From contig CALJGL010000001.1 of the NCBI GenBank assembly GCA_938075155.1, forward strand, positions 1-64,000: DNA of 64,000 bases, read 5' to 3'. Positions 42,321 to 50,492 of this stretch are shown piece after piece. The stretch's first letter is position 1. Each line of letters begins with the position of its first letter. The notes beneath the pieces were generated by a model. The model saw only the letters and a list, made by a program, of their open reading frames with translations. It had not been told where the DNA came from and searched no databases. The stretch comes from UBA12191 sp009937185 (GTDB taxonomy: Bacteria > Planctomycetota > UBA8108 > UBA1146). Position numbers and translations under genes: made by a program.

Positions 42321-42680
42321 TCAGGTCCCATTTTCTACTTTTCGAACTCCAGGTTGGCCAATCGGGCAGCGAACTTGAGTCCCAGAATTCAGTTCGATTT
42401 CCTGAAGCTCCGGATTCAAATTTTCGAGCACTGCAAGTTGAAAACCTATTCGATGCGCCACTTGTTCCAAAGATTCCCCGGGACGTGAAAATACAATCCG
42501 AGTCTGGGGCTTTAGAATTTCCGGAGGGTCCTGACGCAGAGGGGATTGATCACCTCCGCCACATCCTGCCCAGAACAGGCACAGAATGACCCCAAAAAGA
42601 AGATTCACATGGAATCTTTTCGGGGACAAACGATCAAGACCTGCAAAGGTTCCTGGCATGTCTTCTGGTTCCGGACGCAT
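42321..42680 (-). CDS. Small LysM lipoprotein
   Basis: ATG 42680 follows GGAGG by 4 bases and gives 119 aa. A basic start and hydrophobic stretch end in the lipobox LFWAGC (Cys40), so it should be lipid-anchored. A single LysM-type domain follows at about 60-108 (IVFSRPGESLEQVAHRIGFQ, then ENLNPELQEIELNSGTQV). LysM domains bind peptidoglycan. The gene is divergent from the amidohydrolase, with about 100 bases between. Confidence 0.8.
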   Translation of the reverse strand: MRPEPEDMPGTFAGLDRLSPKRFHVNLLFGVILCLFWAGCGGGDQSPLRQDPPEILKPQTRIVFSRPGESLEQVAHRIGFQLAVLENLNPELQEIELNSGTQVRCPIGQPGVRKVENGT

Positions 42681-42781
42681 CGATCCTCCAGACTGGGCGT
42701 GAGAACATGGTAACAGAGTCCGTCGCCTCCGGGGATGCAACGACTTCAGGATTCACGATGAGACTCAAGAAAGGGGCGGGG

Positions 42782-43984
42782 ATGCGTATCTCTGCGGATC
42801 ATATCTTCACAGGAGCCGACTCAATGGCCGCCGGCCGGGTCGTCATCGAGAACGGAATCATCCAGGGGATACTCGCCCCGGGTGAGTCCGATCTTCACCT
42901 CGAGAATACTCTCCTCAGTTGCGGGTGGGTCAATTCTCATGTCCATCTCGATTTGAGCCTCCCAAGGGATGGGGATCGTGTCCCCGGTAGTTTTGAAGAC
43001 TGGTTGGGATCAGTGGTTCAAGCACGAAGAACTCTCGGAGAAGAACTGAAGGTAATCGCTGCGAAAGGGATCGAAGAATCCATCGCTACGGGAACGACTG
43101 CGGTCTTCGATATCGATCCTGAGGGACACGTGCTCGATGCCATTCAGCATTCAGATCTCAAAAGAGTTATCTTTCGCGAAGTGATCGCACTGACGAGAGA
43201 ACAAGACAAATCAGATTCTTGGATAGAATTTTTGAATGGGACTACTGATTCTCAAAAAGAACTGAGAGCCCTCTCACCTCATTCACCCTACACCGTGCAT
43301 CCTGAAATCTTGAAATTATTGACACAACTCTCTGCAGATAAAAGATTGCCCTGGGCTATGCATATCGCCGAGGCGGAATGGGAGAGAGAACTCCTCGATA
43401 ATGGCACTGGTCCCGGAGCACAGTTTCTTGATCGATTCGGAGCCGACCCCGCAGAGTTTGTTCGCAAAACAAACCTGTTGAAATCTCTGGGGGACCCAGA
43501 GAAATCGGGACCGGGGTTAGTTATCCATGGAAACCATTGCACCTCTGAAGAAATGACTCTGATCGCGGAGAGTGGATCGGCTCTCGTGTGGTGTCCTTCC
43601 TCTCACGCCTATTTTAATCGTCCCCCTCATCCGGCACCCCAAGCACTGAGTCAGGGTGTACCGGTTCTTTTGGGTACCGACGGTCAGATTTCTGCAGGTC
43701 ACCTTTCTATGCTCAAAGAGATGAACTCTGCACATCAGGCAGCACCAACGATTCCTGCAGTGGATCTCTGGCGAATGGTCACCACTGCTCCACGAGAATG
43801 GCTATCGGGCTTGGGGCAATCTCACCTACTCGGAAGCGGAAAACTCCAAGCCGGAGACCCCGCTGATCTGGTAGCGGTCTCCGTCCCCTCCGGAAGTGGA
43901 TCTGTGCTCGAACGCGCCCTCCATGGAAAAATTCTCGGCTGCTGGATTGATGGTCGCGTCAAGACTTGGGAAGCCCCCGAGTGA
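42782..43984 (+). CDS. Amidohydrolase-superfamily deaminase
   Basis: The fold and metal ligands are those of the cytosine/guanine/aminofutalosine deaminase group. They are HVHLDLSL (H53, H55), AMHIAEAEWE, GLVIHGNHCTSEEM and LGTDGQISAGHLSML, where the usual TDS is TDG. The ATG at 42782 has AAGGGG just upstream; the frame is open 25 codons further without a good site. The length is 400 aa. The substrate is not determined. Menaquinone genes 4.5 kb downstream make aminofutalosine deaminase a reasonable guess, but guanine or S-adenosylhomocysteine deaminases are equally possible from motifs alone. Confidence 0.82.
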   Translation: MRISADHIFTGADSMAAGRVVIENGIIQGILAPGESDLHLENTLLSCGWVNSHVHLDLSLPRDGDRVPGSFEDWLGSVVQARRTLGEELKVIAAKGIEESIATGTTAVFDIDPEGHVLDAIQHSDLKRVIFREVIALTREQDKSDSWIEFLNGTTDSQKELRALSPHSPYTVHPEILKLLTQLSADKRLPWAMHIAEAEWERELLDNGTGPGAQFLDRFGADPAEFVRKTNLLKSLGDPEKSGPGLVIHGNHCTSEEMTLIAESGSALVWCPSSHAYFNRPPHPAPQALSQGVPVLLGTDGQISAGHLSMLKEMNSAHQAAPTIPAVDLWRMVTTAPREWLSGLGQSHLLGSGKLQAGDPADLVAVSVPSGSGSVLERALHGKILGCWIDGRVKTWEAPE

Positions 43985-44076
43985 TCTTGTTCCATTCACG
44001 GTAGACTTCCATCATGATGATCCGTGACACTCAGCGCATCGCCACCAACAAGTACTCATGATCAGGAGTTCAGCAC

Positions 44077-44874
44077 ATGCCTGCGAATGCCATCGACAGC
44101 CATGCACATCTCTACTTCGACCGTTTTGATGAAGACAGGGACCAAGTCATTCAGCGTGCTCGAGATGCAGGTTTCATTTCGATCATCAATATTGGTATCG
44201 ATCTTGAGACCAGTGAAAAAGTAGTCGCCCTCGCTGAAGAGTATCCTGGGTTTTGCCATGCTGCTGTGGGGATTCATCCGACCCACTCGCAATTCTCAAC
44301 GGACGAGTTGAATTCGACTCTCAATGCCATCGATCAATTATGCGATCGACACCCTCAAGAGATCGTCGCCATAGGAGAGATCGGCCTAGATTACTATTGG
44401 AAGGATGTCTCGCCTGAAGTTCAAAAGCCGGCTTTCGTCGCACAACTCGACATGGCTCGCCGCCGCCAACTGCCCGTGGTGATCCATTGTCGCGAGGCTT
44501 GGTCCGATACTCTGGACGTCATTTCCGAAAACGGTGAAGGAGTGACCGGAGTCTTCCATTGCTTTGGAGGGACCGTCGAAGAGGCTCGCAGAGCCATCGA
44601 TCTGGGTTGGTACGTCTCATTCGCAGGAAATGTCACCTATCCCAAGGCACAAAATCTCCGAGATGCTGCTGTTATCGTTCCCACAGATCGATTGTTGTTA
44701 GAGACGGATAGTCCCTTCCTGGCACCCCAACCTGTAAGAGGTAAACGGAATGAGCCGGTCCATTCGCTTCATACAGCAGAGGCTCTTGCACGTGTCAGAA
44801 AAGTAGGCACGAACGAACTCATCTCGGCGACGACCGAGAATAGCCAAAGACTGTTTCGATTGGGAACTTCCTGA
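44077..44874 (+). CDS. tatD: TatD-family metal-dependent DNase
   Basis: TatD-family proteins are TIM-barrel hydrolases acting on DNA ends. The metal ligands appear in AIDSHAHLYFDRF, AIGEIGLDYYW, VVIHCREAW, GVFHCFGG and LLLETDSPFLAP. The length is 265 aa. ATG 44077 has AGGAG 9 bases upstream. It ends 9 bases short of a convergent small gene. The family is widespread, and the precise substrate in this organism is unknown. Confidence 0.93.
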   Translation: MPANAIDSHAHLYFDRFDEDRDQVIQRARDAGFISIINIGIDLETSEKVVALAEEYPGFCHAAVGIHPTHSQFSTDELNSTLNAIDQLCDRHPQEIVAIGEIGLDYYWKDVSPEVQKPAFVAQLDMARRRQLPVVIHCREAWSDTLDVISENGEGVTGVFHCFGGTVEEARRAIDLGWYVSFAGNVTYPKAQNLRDAAVIVPTDRLLLETDSPFLAPQPVRGKRNEPVHSLHTAEALARVRKVGTNELISATTENSQRLFRLGTS

Positions 44875-44883
44875 AAGAAGCTG

Positions 44884-45102
44884 CTAAAACTTCAGCATCT
44901 GCGGGGGTGAGCAGATGTGATCGACGAAGGACGTATCCTTGATCGAATTGACGGACTGAATCACACGATCACGCAGTTGATCAGCGGTATTCGACAATGT
45001 TTCCGAGGTCATCGAGGGGACCATGCGAGCTCCTTCGAGGAGAGTCTCACGAATCATTTCGATCTTCTCAGATGGGGTGCGGTCTGGACTTTGGGTCGAC
45101 AT
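44884..45102 (-). CDS. Small acidic/helical protein, unknown
   Basis: The 72-aa frame starts at ATG 45102 with AGAGGT close upstream. The product is soluble and helical (SEKIEMIRETLLEGARMVPS, ETLSNTADQLRDRVIQSVNS), with no membrane segment. No family is recognised. It lies 115 bases after murQ in the same direction and convergent to tatD, and may be the third gene of that operon. Confidence 0.5.
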   Translation of the reverse strand: MSTQSPDRTPSEKIEMIRETLLEGARMVPSMTSETLSNTADQLRDRVIQSVNSIKDTSFVDHICSPPQMLKF

Positions 45103-45217
45103 CTTTACCTCTGTTCAATCGATCTTCTCTCCCTGAATCTTCCCGGTTACAAATCTCAAAATCTGTACCAAGCTCAGTGGTTACCGTTGAACCACCTCCG
45201 ACAGGGATCCTAAGAGA

Positions 45218-46165
45218 TTAGGCCTCCCAGGACCTTTCTGCAAGTTGATGGGACGTCATACTCCCCTCCTTCAGAGGCTCCAAATACTGCCAAATCAGCT
45301 CTAATTGCCCCTGAGCTGCATCTAATAGCGTCTCGGTCTCTTTTGCAGGTTTCTCGAGCCACCCACAGGCCACAGCAAGCCTTAAATCATTACGGCACAT
45401 AGAGATAAGGCTATCTGCTCGATTTTCTGATACATCTGCCAGTTGAGACACAATCGTCAGGGCGCGAGCTCTGAGTTTCCGATTTGTCGGCTTCATCATC
45501 ACCATGCGGCCTTTGTATATCCAGCCCAAGCGAAGAGCTCCCATCGTCGAAATCCTTTGCAAGATCCTGTGAGTTGCCGTGGCAGCCCGCAATCGAGTTG
45601 AACCTGCAACCGTCTCCGGTCCCGTCGTAATCAGGATTGGGATGACTCCACCGGGCCCCGGAACCACTGCGGCGGGATTCCCCGTAATAAAAACTCGCTT
45701 TGCTCCCAATGAACCTGCGGTCTCCAACCCTTGAGCAACAAAGTCAGCCATTCCTGAAGCCGAGATTCCTAACACCAAATCGTTCTCTGAGACCTTGAGG
45801 TCCTCAATCGCTTTTCTACCGGCGTCGCCATCATCTTCAGCACCTTCTACGGCTCGGGTGAGAGCCATGTCACCCCCGGCCACAAGGGCATGGCGACGAT
45901 CCTCAGATACAGAGAAAGTGGGTCCCCATTCTGCCATTTCAAGGGCCAAGAGACGGCCACTGGTTCCAGCCCCTAAACCGATCACTCTTCCGGTACCTCG
46001 CATCGTCTCAGCCCAAAGCGAAGAGGCGACCAACACAGATTCTCGTGCCCGTGAAATGGCTTCCTGAACTCCTGATTCGCCTAACTCAAAATGCTCCCAG
46101 CATTGCTCCGCAGATTTGATTTCAAAAGTGGAAGGATCGAGGCCTTCCGTAGGAGAAGAACTCAT
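45218..46165 (-). CDS. murQ: N-acetylmuramic acid 6-phosphate etherase
   Basis: MurQ splits the lactyl ether of MurNAc-6-phosphate during cell-wall recycling. The SIS-fold signature VIGLGAGTSGRLLALEMAEW contains the catalytic Glu79. AVEGAEDD holds the second acidic residue (E110). GISASGMADFV and PETVAGSTRLRAATATHRIL complete the site. The length is 315 aa. Its start overlaps the stop of the exported-protein gene (ATGA), so the two are coupled. No kinase or anhydromuropeptide permease lies nearby. Confidence 0.93.
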   Translation of the reverse strand: MSSSPTEGLDPSTFEIKSAEQCWEHFELGESGVQEAISRARESVLVASSLWAETMRGTGRVIGLGAGTSGRLLALEMAEWGPTFSVSEDRRHALVAGGDMALTRAVEGAEDDGDAGRKAIEDLKVSENDLVLGISASGMADFVAQGLETAGSLGAKRVFITGNPAAVVPGPGGVIPILITTGPETVAGSTRLRAATATHRILQRISTMGALRLGWIYKGRMVMMKPTNRKLRARALTIVSQLADVSENRADSLISMCRNDLRLAVACGWLEKPAKETETLLDAAQGQLELIWQYLEPLKEGSMTSHQLAERSWEA

Positions 46166-47148
46166 TTTCCACCTCCCCCTGGTCCCTGAATCCTACGCCA
46201 GACCCTACCGATATCTTCGCGAATCTCTTTCTCCCAAGGTGGGTGAGGAAACTCTTTAAGGATCTCTTCGTAACTTGATGCGGCTGCAGCAAGTTTTTGA
46301 TTCAGTTCCATCTCTCGAGCGTCTGATCGCCGGTTCTTCCAACGAATCTCAAGAATCTCATGCAATTTCCTTCGACGCTCCAGTAATGGCTCTCTTTCTG
46401 GAAACTTCAATGAATCGAGTTGAGTCATCAGTCGGATGGCATCTTTATTTTTCTGGTCTTGAACAAGCATCTGTGACTTATCAAGCAACTGCTCTCCAGC
46501 TTTCCTTGAACGGGAATACACCTGACAAACCTTAAGAGTCGCCTTTAATGCTTTACGAACTTTAGAGGCTTTCAACTGACTCCCCTTGAAAGGAGTTCCT
46601 TTATTCAGGTAGGGATCAAACAATGCTACGACTGTTTTACCTTTAGGTTTTCCGAATATTTTTGACAGATTTTTTCGTTCCGAATCTTCAACGCTTTTAC
46701 GAGTTTCCGACCAATCTTTGGGGAATGGTTTCCAAATCCAATCATCGCCACTCTTGACCCAGTCAGCTCTCAGCAAAATCACGTCGGAAAGCAGCGACTG
46801 AATAACACGGTCATCCAAAACGGCTTCCAACTTTGATCCTGTCTCAATATCCCCCTCACACTGAATTACGATCAGGAGTGGTTTCAAATCCCGTATTGAT
46901 TTCTCAATCGCTTTGGAGGGGGTCTCCCATTTCATATCCATCTCTGATTTTTCGTCTTTATCAGAAGACTCTTCAGCCGAATATTGTGGATCTAGAAGAG
47001 TTGCTCCGTCAGCAGCATTGACATGAACTCCAAGTGGGGAAAATACGAATGCACTCACCCACATGATCCCCGCGAAAATCCAACCCCGAGAATTCACGGG
47101 AAAGGAATTCTCGGGAATGAAGGCGGACAGTTGACTTGCCAGATTCAT
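46162..47148 (-). CDS. Exported protein with degenerate thioredoxin-like domain
   Basis: ATG 47148 follows AAAGGAG by 7 bases; the 21 extra codons upstream lack a site. A long signal region ends near GVHVNA (residues 25-45). The mature part has a thioredoxin-like start (AIEKSIRDLKPLLIVIQCEG, VILLRADWVK), but the CxxC pair is missing. A Lys-rich middle and a long helical C-terminus follow (REMELNQKLAAAASSYEEIL), ending GPGGGGK. It has 328 aa. Coupling to murQ hints at an envelope role, which is inference. Confidence 0.65.
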   Translation of the reverse strand: MNLASQLSAFIPENSFPVNSRGWIFAGIMWVSAFVFSPLGVHVNAADGATLLDPQYSAEESSDKDEKSEMDMKWETPSKAIEKSIRDLKPLLIVIQCEGDIETGSKLEAVLDDRVIQSLLSDVILLRADWVKSGDDWIWKPFPKDWSETRKSVEDSERKNLSKIFGKPKGKTVVALFDPYLNKGTPFKGSQLKASKVRKALKATLKVCQVYSRSRKAGEQLLDKSQMLVQDQKNKDAIRLMTQLDSLKFPEREPLLERRRKLHEILEIRWKNRRSDAREMELNQKLAAAASSYEEILKEFPHPPWEKEIREDIGRVWRRIQGPGGGGK

Positions 47149-47348
47149 GCGGAAGCTCCTTTGGAAATTCAGGCCCTTCTGATTAAGACCCGAATTTTTA
47201 CCTTTGAGCATAATCTATCACCCAAATCGACCAGCAACCATGCACTGAAGTCCTTGATCTACTTGCCCTGCACCCGATCGAGTCACATGATCGGAAGTAT
47301 GAGGTATCGGTCATGATGCCCTTTGAATGATCCGGGGAAGAAATCGCT

Positions 47349-48110
47349 ATGAACTCTTCAATACCGCCCTCAAGTGCTGACGCGAACAAAGCCCATCCAT
47401 TCCTCGATAAACCCGGGGAAAAGATCAGTGGCCTTTTCGACGAAATTGCCCCTCGCTACGATTTACTCAACCGCGTTTTGTCCTTCAATATCGATGTTTG
47501 GTGGAGACATCAGGCCGTCAAATCATTGCAGTTGAAACCCGGCCACAAGGTGCTGGATGCCTGCTGCGGAACTGGGGATCTCTCCATGGCGGCTCTCGCC
47601 GCAGAACCAAATCTGGATGTAATAGGAAGTGATTTCTCTATTCAGATGCTGCTCACTGGAGATCGTAAACGTCGCCAAAAAGCGGGTCACTTTAAAGGAC
47701 CCCAGCTTGTTCATGCAGACACGCTCGACCTTCCATTTCCCGACAACACTTTTGACGGTGCAATGGTCGGTTTTGGCATGAGGAACGTCGCAAATCTTCC
47801 AGCAGGCTTGCGAGAGTTATCCCGGGTTCTAAAACCCGGAGGACGATTAATGGTGTTGGAATTCACACCGATGACTCACCGCTGGTTACGCCCCTTTTCA
47901 GATTGGTACCAAGGAAAAGTACTTCCAGGAATTGGAAATCTTCTCTCCGGTTCAAAAGTGAAAGCTTACAGTTACCTTGACGAATCGGTTAAGGATTGGC
48001 CCGATGGAGATCGCTTTGCAGAAGTGATACGTCGTACTCCCCTTCACGCTGTGAAATGGCGTCCGTTATTCCCAGGGAATGTTGCAGTCCATGAGGCCGT
48101 AAAAGCATGA
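47349..48110 (+). CDS. menG: Demethylmenaquinone methyltransferase (UbiE/MenG)
   Basis: It methylates the ring of demethylmenaquinone with SAM as the last step of menaquinone synthesis. Family motifs are ISGLFDEIAPRYDLLNRVLS, the SAM loop VLDACCGTGDLSMA, FDGAMVGFGMRNVANLPAGL and LSRVLKPGGRLMVLEFTP. The C-terminal YSYLDESVKDWPDGDRFAEV is also typical. The length is 253 aa. It is followed without a gap by an unknown gene, ubiX and ubiA. Confidence 0.94.
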   Translation: MNSSIPPSSADANKAHPFLDKPGEKISGLFDEIAPRYDLLNRVLSFNIDVWWRHQAVKSLQLKPGHKVLDACCGTGDLSMAALAAEPNLDVIGSDFSIQMLLTGDRKRRQKAGHFKGPQLVHADTLDLPFPDNTFDGAMVGFGMRNVANLPAGLRELSRVLKPGGRLMVLEFTPMTHRWLRPFSDWYQGKVLPGIGNLLSGSKVKAYSYLDESVKDWPDGDRFAEVIRRTPLHAVKWRPLFPGNVAVHEAVKA

Positions 48111-48946
48111 ATGAAAAACTCCAAAAAAATCATCATGTGATTGCGGCTCCCGGGCTAAAAACAGATCCCACTCAATTCGCCAAGATGCTGTCCCAAGAAC
48201 TGGGAACAGTTCTATTCGACGAGACTTACCGACTAAAAAACTGTGAAGGTTGGTGGCTTCGTGGAGGGACTGAGAAGCAGGCTGAGAAGGTCTCTGAACT
48301 GGCGAAATCGTTGTCCCTTCCCGTCCGTATTTGGGTCAAAGATTTACCCGATACACGAATGAAAGTTCGACGTACGATTCGAACTCGTATCGAAAATGAT
48401 CGCCTAGAGTTAGTCAGTCCCACCGATTCCAGATGGATTCCACTGAGTTCGATAAGAGCCCTCGATTTGAGTTTGGCGGCGGAGGACGACGATGATCAAG
48501 AGTTGGAAAAACACAAAGATCAAAGGGATCGAGTGATGCGAGGCCTTGCTTCAGTCATGCACCCTGGCACACCGGCAGGAGACCTTCTTGAGAAAATCTC
48601 GGAGGCTCCCATTCGGAATCCTCGACCCAAATTGTTCCTCATCGGCCCGGGTGATCTATGCTGGTCTATGGATAGAAGTACCGTCTTCCTTGACCTCGTT
48701 GAACAACGAGCCGCTCAATCCTTAGCGAATATCCTGCGATTCACCGGAATTCTCATCGGTTCTTTGTCGGAGGAAATCATCACACCACAAACCCAACTTT
48801 TCTGGATTGATGGAGATCTCGATTCAAGTCGCAGGGATACTGACACACAACAATCTAATCGAATCGATGCGATTAGAGCGTGGCTGGAAGTCGGCGGCAC
48901 ATTGAATGAAGGTCAGGCCAGAGGTTCAGTACTTCCGCCTCCATAA
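48107..48946 (+). CDS. Unknown protein in the menaquinone cluster
   Basis: The 279-aa frame begins 4 bases inside the menG stop (ATGA), so it is translationally coupled. There is no signal or membrane segment. The N-terminal half is mixed alpha/beta with WWLRGGTEKQAEKVSELAKS and RMKVRRTIRTRIENDRLELV. An acidic patch (EDDDDQELE) precedes the second half, which has RPKLFLIGPGDLCWSMDRST. I do not recognise the family. Its position between menG and ubiX suggests a link to quinone synthesis, but no catalytic motif was found. Confidence 0.75.
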   Translation: MNEKLQKNHHVIAAPGLKTDPTQFAKMLSQELGTVLFDETYRLKNCEGWWLRGGTEKQAEKVSELAKSLSLPVRIWVKDLPDTRMKVRRTIRTRIENDRLELVSPTDSRWIPLSSIRALDLSLAAEDDDDQELEKHKDQRDRVMRGLASVMHPGTPAGDLLEKISEAPIRNPRPKLFLIGPGDLCWSMDRSTVFLDLVEQRAAQSLANILRFTGILIGSLSEEIITPQTQLFWIDGDLDSSRRDTDTQQSNRIDAIRAWLEVGGTLNEGQARGSVLPPP

Positions 48947-48979
48947 CCAAAGTCAAGACTCCTGAAAGGGAACCCGATC

Positions 48980-49597
48980 ATGAACAAACCTCACCAGCAG
49001 GAAAAAGGATCTCCCAAGCAACTCGTCGTTGGTGTCAGTGGAGCCAGTGGCTCCGTGATCGCCGAACGCCTAGTTCGGTTTCTTCTGGATTCTGGACATC
49101 ATGTCCATCTCGTCGCGTCCAAAACGGGCAAACTGGTTACTCATGATGAGATGGATATCCCACAGGGAACGCGTGGTTTGTTCGCTAACATGGAACATGA
49201 AAACCTGACGGAATGGGGCGAAAAAAACTTCTATGCCCCCTTTGCCAGTGGAACGGCACCTATCGATGGGATGGCGATAGTCCCATGCGCGATGACCACG
49301 GTGGCCAGTGTCGCCCATGGTATTTCTGACAATCTGATAAAGCGTGCGGCGGAAGTCATGCTCAAGGAAGGCCGTCCTTTGGTGATCGTGCCCCGTGAAG
49401 CTCCACTGAATCAGATTCATTTGCAGAACATGCTGACTCTCGCTCAAGCAGGCGCCACCATCGTTCCTCCGGTACTCACTTTTTACCAACACCCTGGAGA
49501 TTCCGTCATGGAACAAGTCGACTATGTCGTCAGTCGAATCCTTGACCATCTGGGTGTCGACAATCAACTTTTTCATCGATGGGGTACCGAGAGGTGA
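48980..49597 (+). CDS. ubiX: Flavin prenyltransferase UbiX
   Basis: UbiX makes the prenylated FMN cofactor used by UbiD-type decarboxylases. The FMN site is LVVGVSGASGSVIAERLVRF. Other marks are IVPCAMTTVASVAHGISDNL, IKRAAEVMLKEGRPLVIVPR and a C-terminal PPVLTFYQHPGD. The length is 205 aa. AGGGA lies upstream of the ATG. In the futalosine menaquinone route this role is called MqnM. No ubiD-like gene is in the window. Confidence 0.94.
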   Translation: MNKPHQQEKGSPKQLVVGVSGASGSVIAERLVRFLLDSGHHVHLVASKTGKLVTHDEMDIPQGTRGLFANMEHENLTEWGEKNFYAPFASGTAPIDGMAIVPCAMTTVASVAHGISDNLIKRAAEVMLKEGRPLVIVPREAPLNQIHLQNMLTLAQAGATIVPPVLTFYQHPGDSVMEQVDYVVSRILDHLGVDNQLFHRWGTER

Positions 49598-50490
49598 TTC
49601 GATCGAGTGACTCTCCACACGGCTTACTGGGCAGTTTCATCGAGTTCGGGGAAATGATCAAAATTTCCCATACTCTGTTCGCCATGCCATTTGCTATCGG
49701 AGCAGGTTTCCTAGCTGCCTCAGAAACCACCCATGAAATCCCCAATCCCATCATCGCCTTTTTGCAGATCATTCTTGCCGTCGCCTTCGCGAGGACTGCG
49801 GCTATGTCTTTCAACCGCTGGGCTGACAAAGATATAGATGGAAAAAACCCCAGAACCTCAGGGCGATCGATTCCTGCTGGACGTCTCAGCTCGGGTAAAG
49901 TGCTGACGGCAACCATCTTGTCCGCACTGGGCTTCATTGGGATCTGCGCGTGGATCAGCCACATCGCACTTCTGCTGTCCCCCATCGTCTTGCTCGTAGT
50001 CTTGGGGTACTCGTACACAAAAAGAGTCACATGGCTTTGTCATGCAGTGCTCGGCACCGGTCTAGGATTAGCCCCTGTTGGAGCGTGGTTGGTCGTCACC
50101 GGGGATTTAAGTCATCCCATTCCATGGCTATTAGGCACTGCAGTTCTCTTTTGGACGACTGGATTTGACATCATTTACGCTTGTCAAGATGCTGAAGTAG
50201 ATCAGGCTCAATCACTGAATAGCATCCCTGCCTGCTTTGGAGTGGGCAAAGCTTTACTGATTTCAAAGCTCTGCCACGTGATGATGGTGATCCTTCTGGG
50301 CGGGCTTTGTTTCGAGATGGGTTTTCCCCTCTCCATAGTGACAGCAACCTTGATCACCATTGTTCTTCTCATTATTGAGCACCTCATCATTTCCAAAGGA
50401 AACTTAGAAAAAATAGAAATCTCATTCTTTCAAATCAATGTTGCGATCAGTCTCATGTTTCTTATCGCAATGATCTTCGAGGTATCCTGA
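49579..50490 (+). CDS. ubiA: UbiA-family prenyltransferase
   Basis: The enzyme attaches a polyprenyl chain to an aromatic or naphthoate acid in the membrane. The two Asp-rich motifs are NRWADKDID (N79, D83, D87) and ACQDAEVDQ (D204, D208). About eight hydrophobic helices are visible over 303 aa. The frame overlaps ubiX by 19 bases from ATG 49579; a GTG at 49594 that overlaps the ubiX stop is an alternative start. With UbiX and MenG it is probably MqnP of the futalosine route, although 4-hydroxybenzoate prenyltransferase cannot be excluded. Confidence 0.9.
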   Translation: MGYREVIRSSDSPHGLLGSFIEFGEMIKISHTLFAMPFAIGAGFLAASETTHEIPNPIIAFLQIILAVAFARTAAMSFNRWADKDIDGKNPRTSGRSIPAGRLSSGKVLTATILSALGFIGICAWISHIALLLSPIVLLVVLGYSYTKRVTWLCHAVLGTGLGLAPVGAWLVVTGDLSHPIPWLLGTAVLFWTTGFDIIYACQDAEVDQAQSLNSIPACFGVGKALLISKLCHVMMVILLGGLCFEMGFPLSIVTATLITIVLLIIEHLIISKGNLEKIEISFFQINVAISLMFLIAMIFEVS

Positions 50491-50492
50491 CC

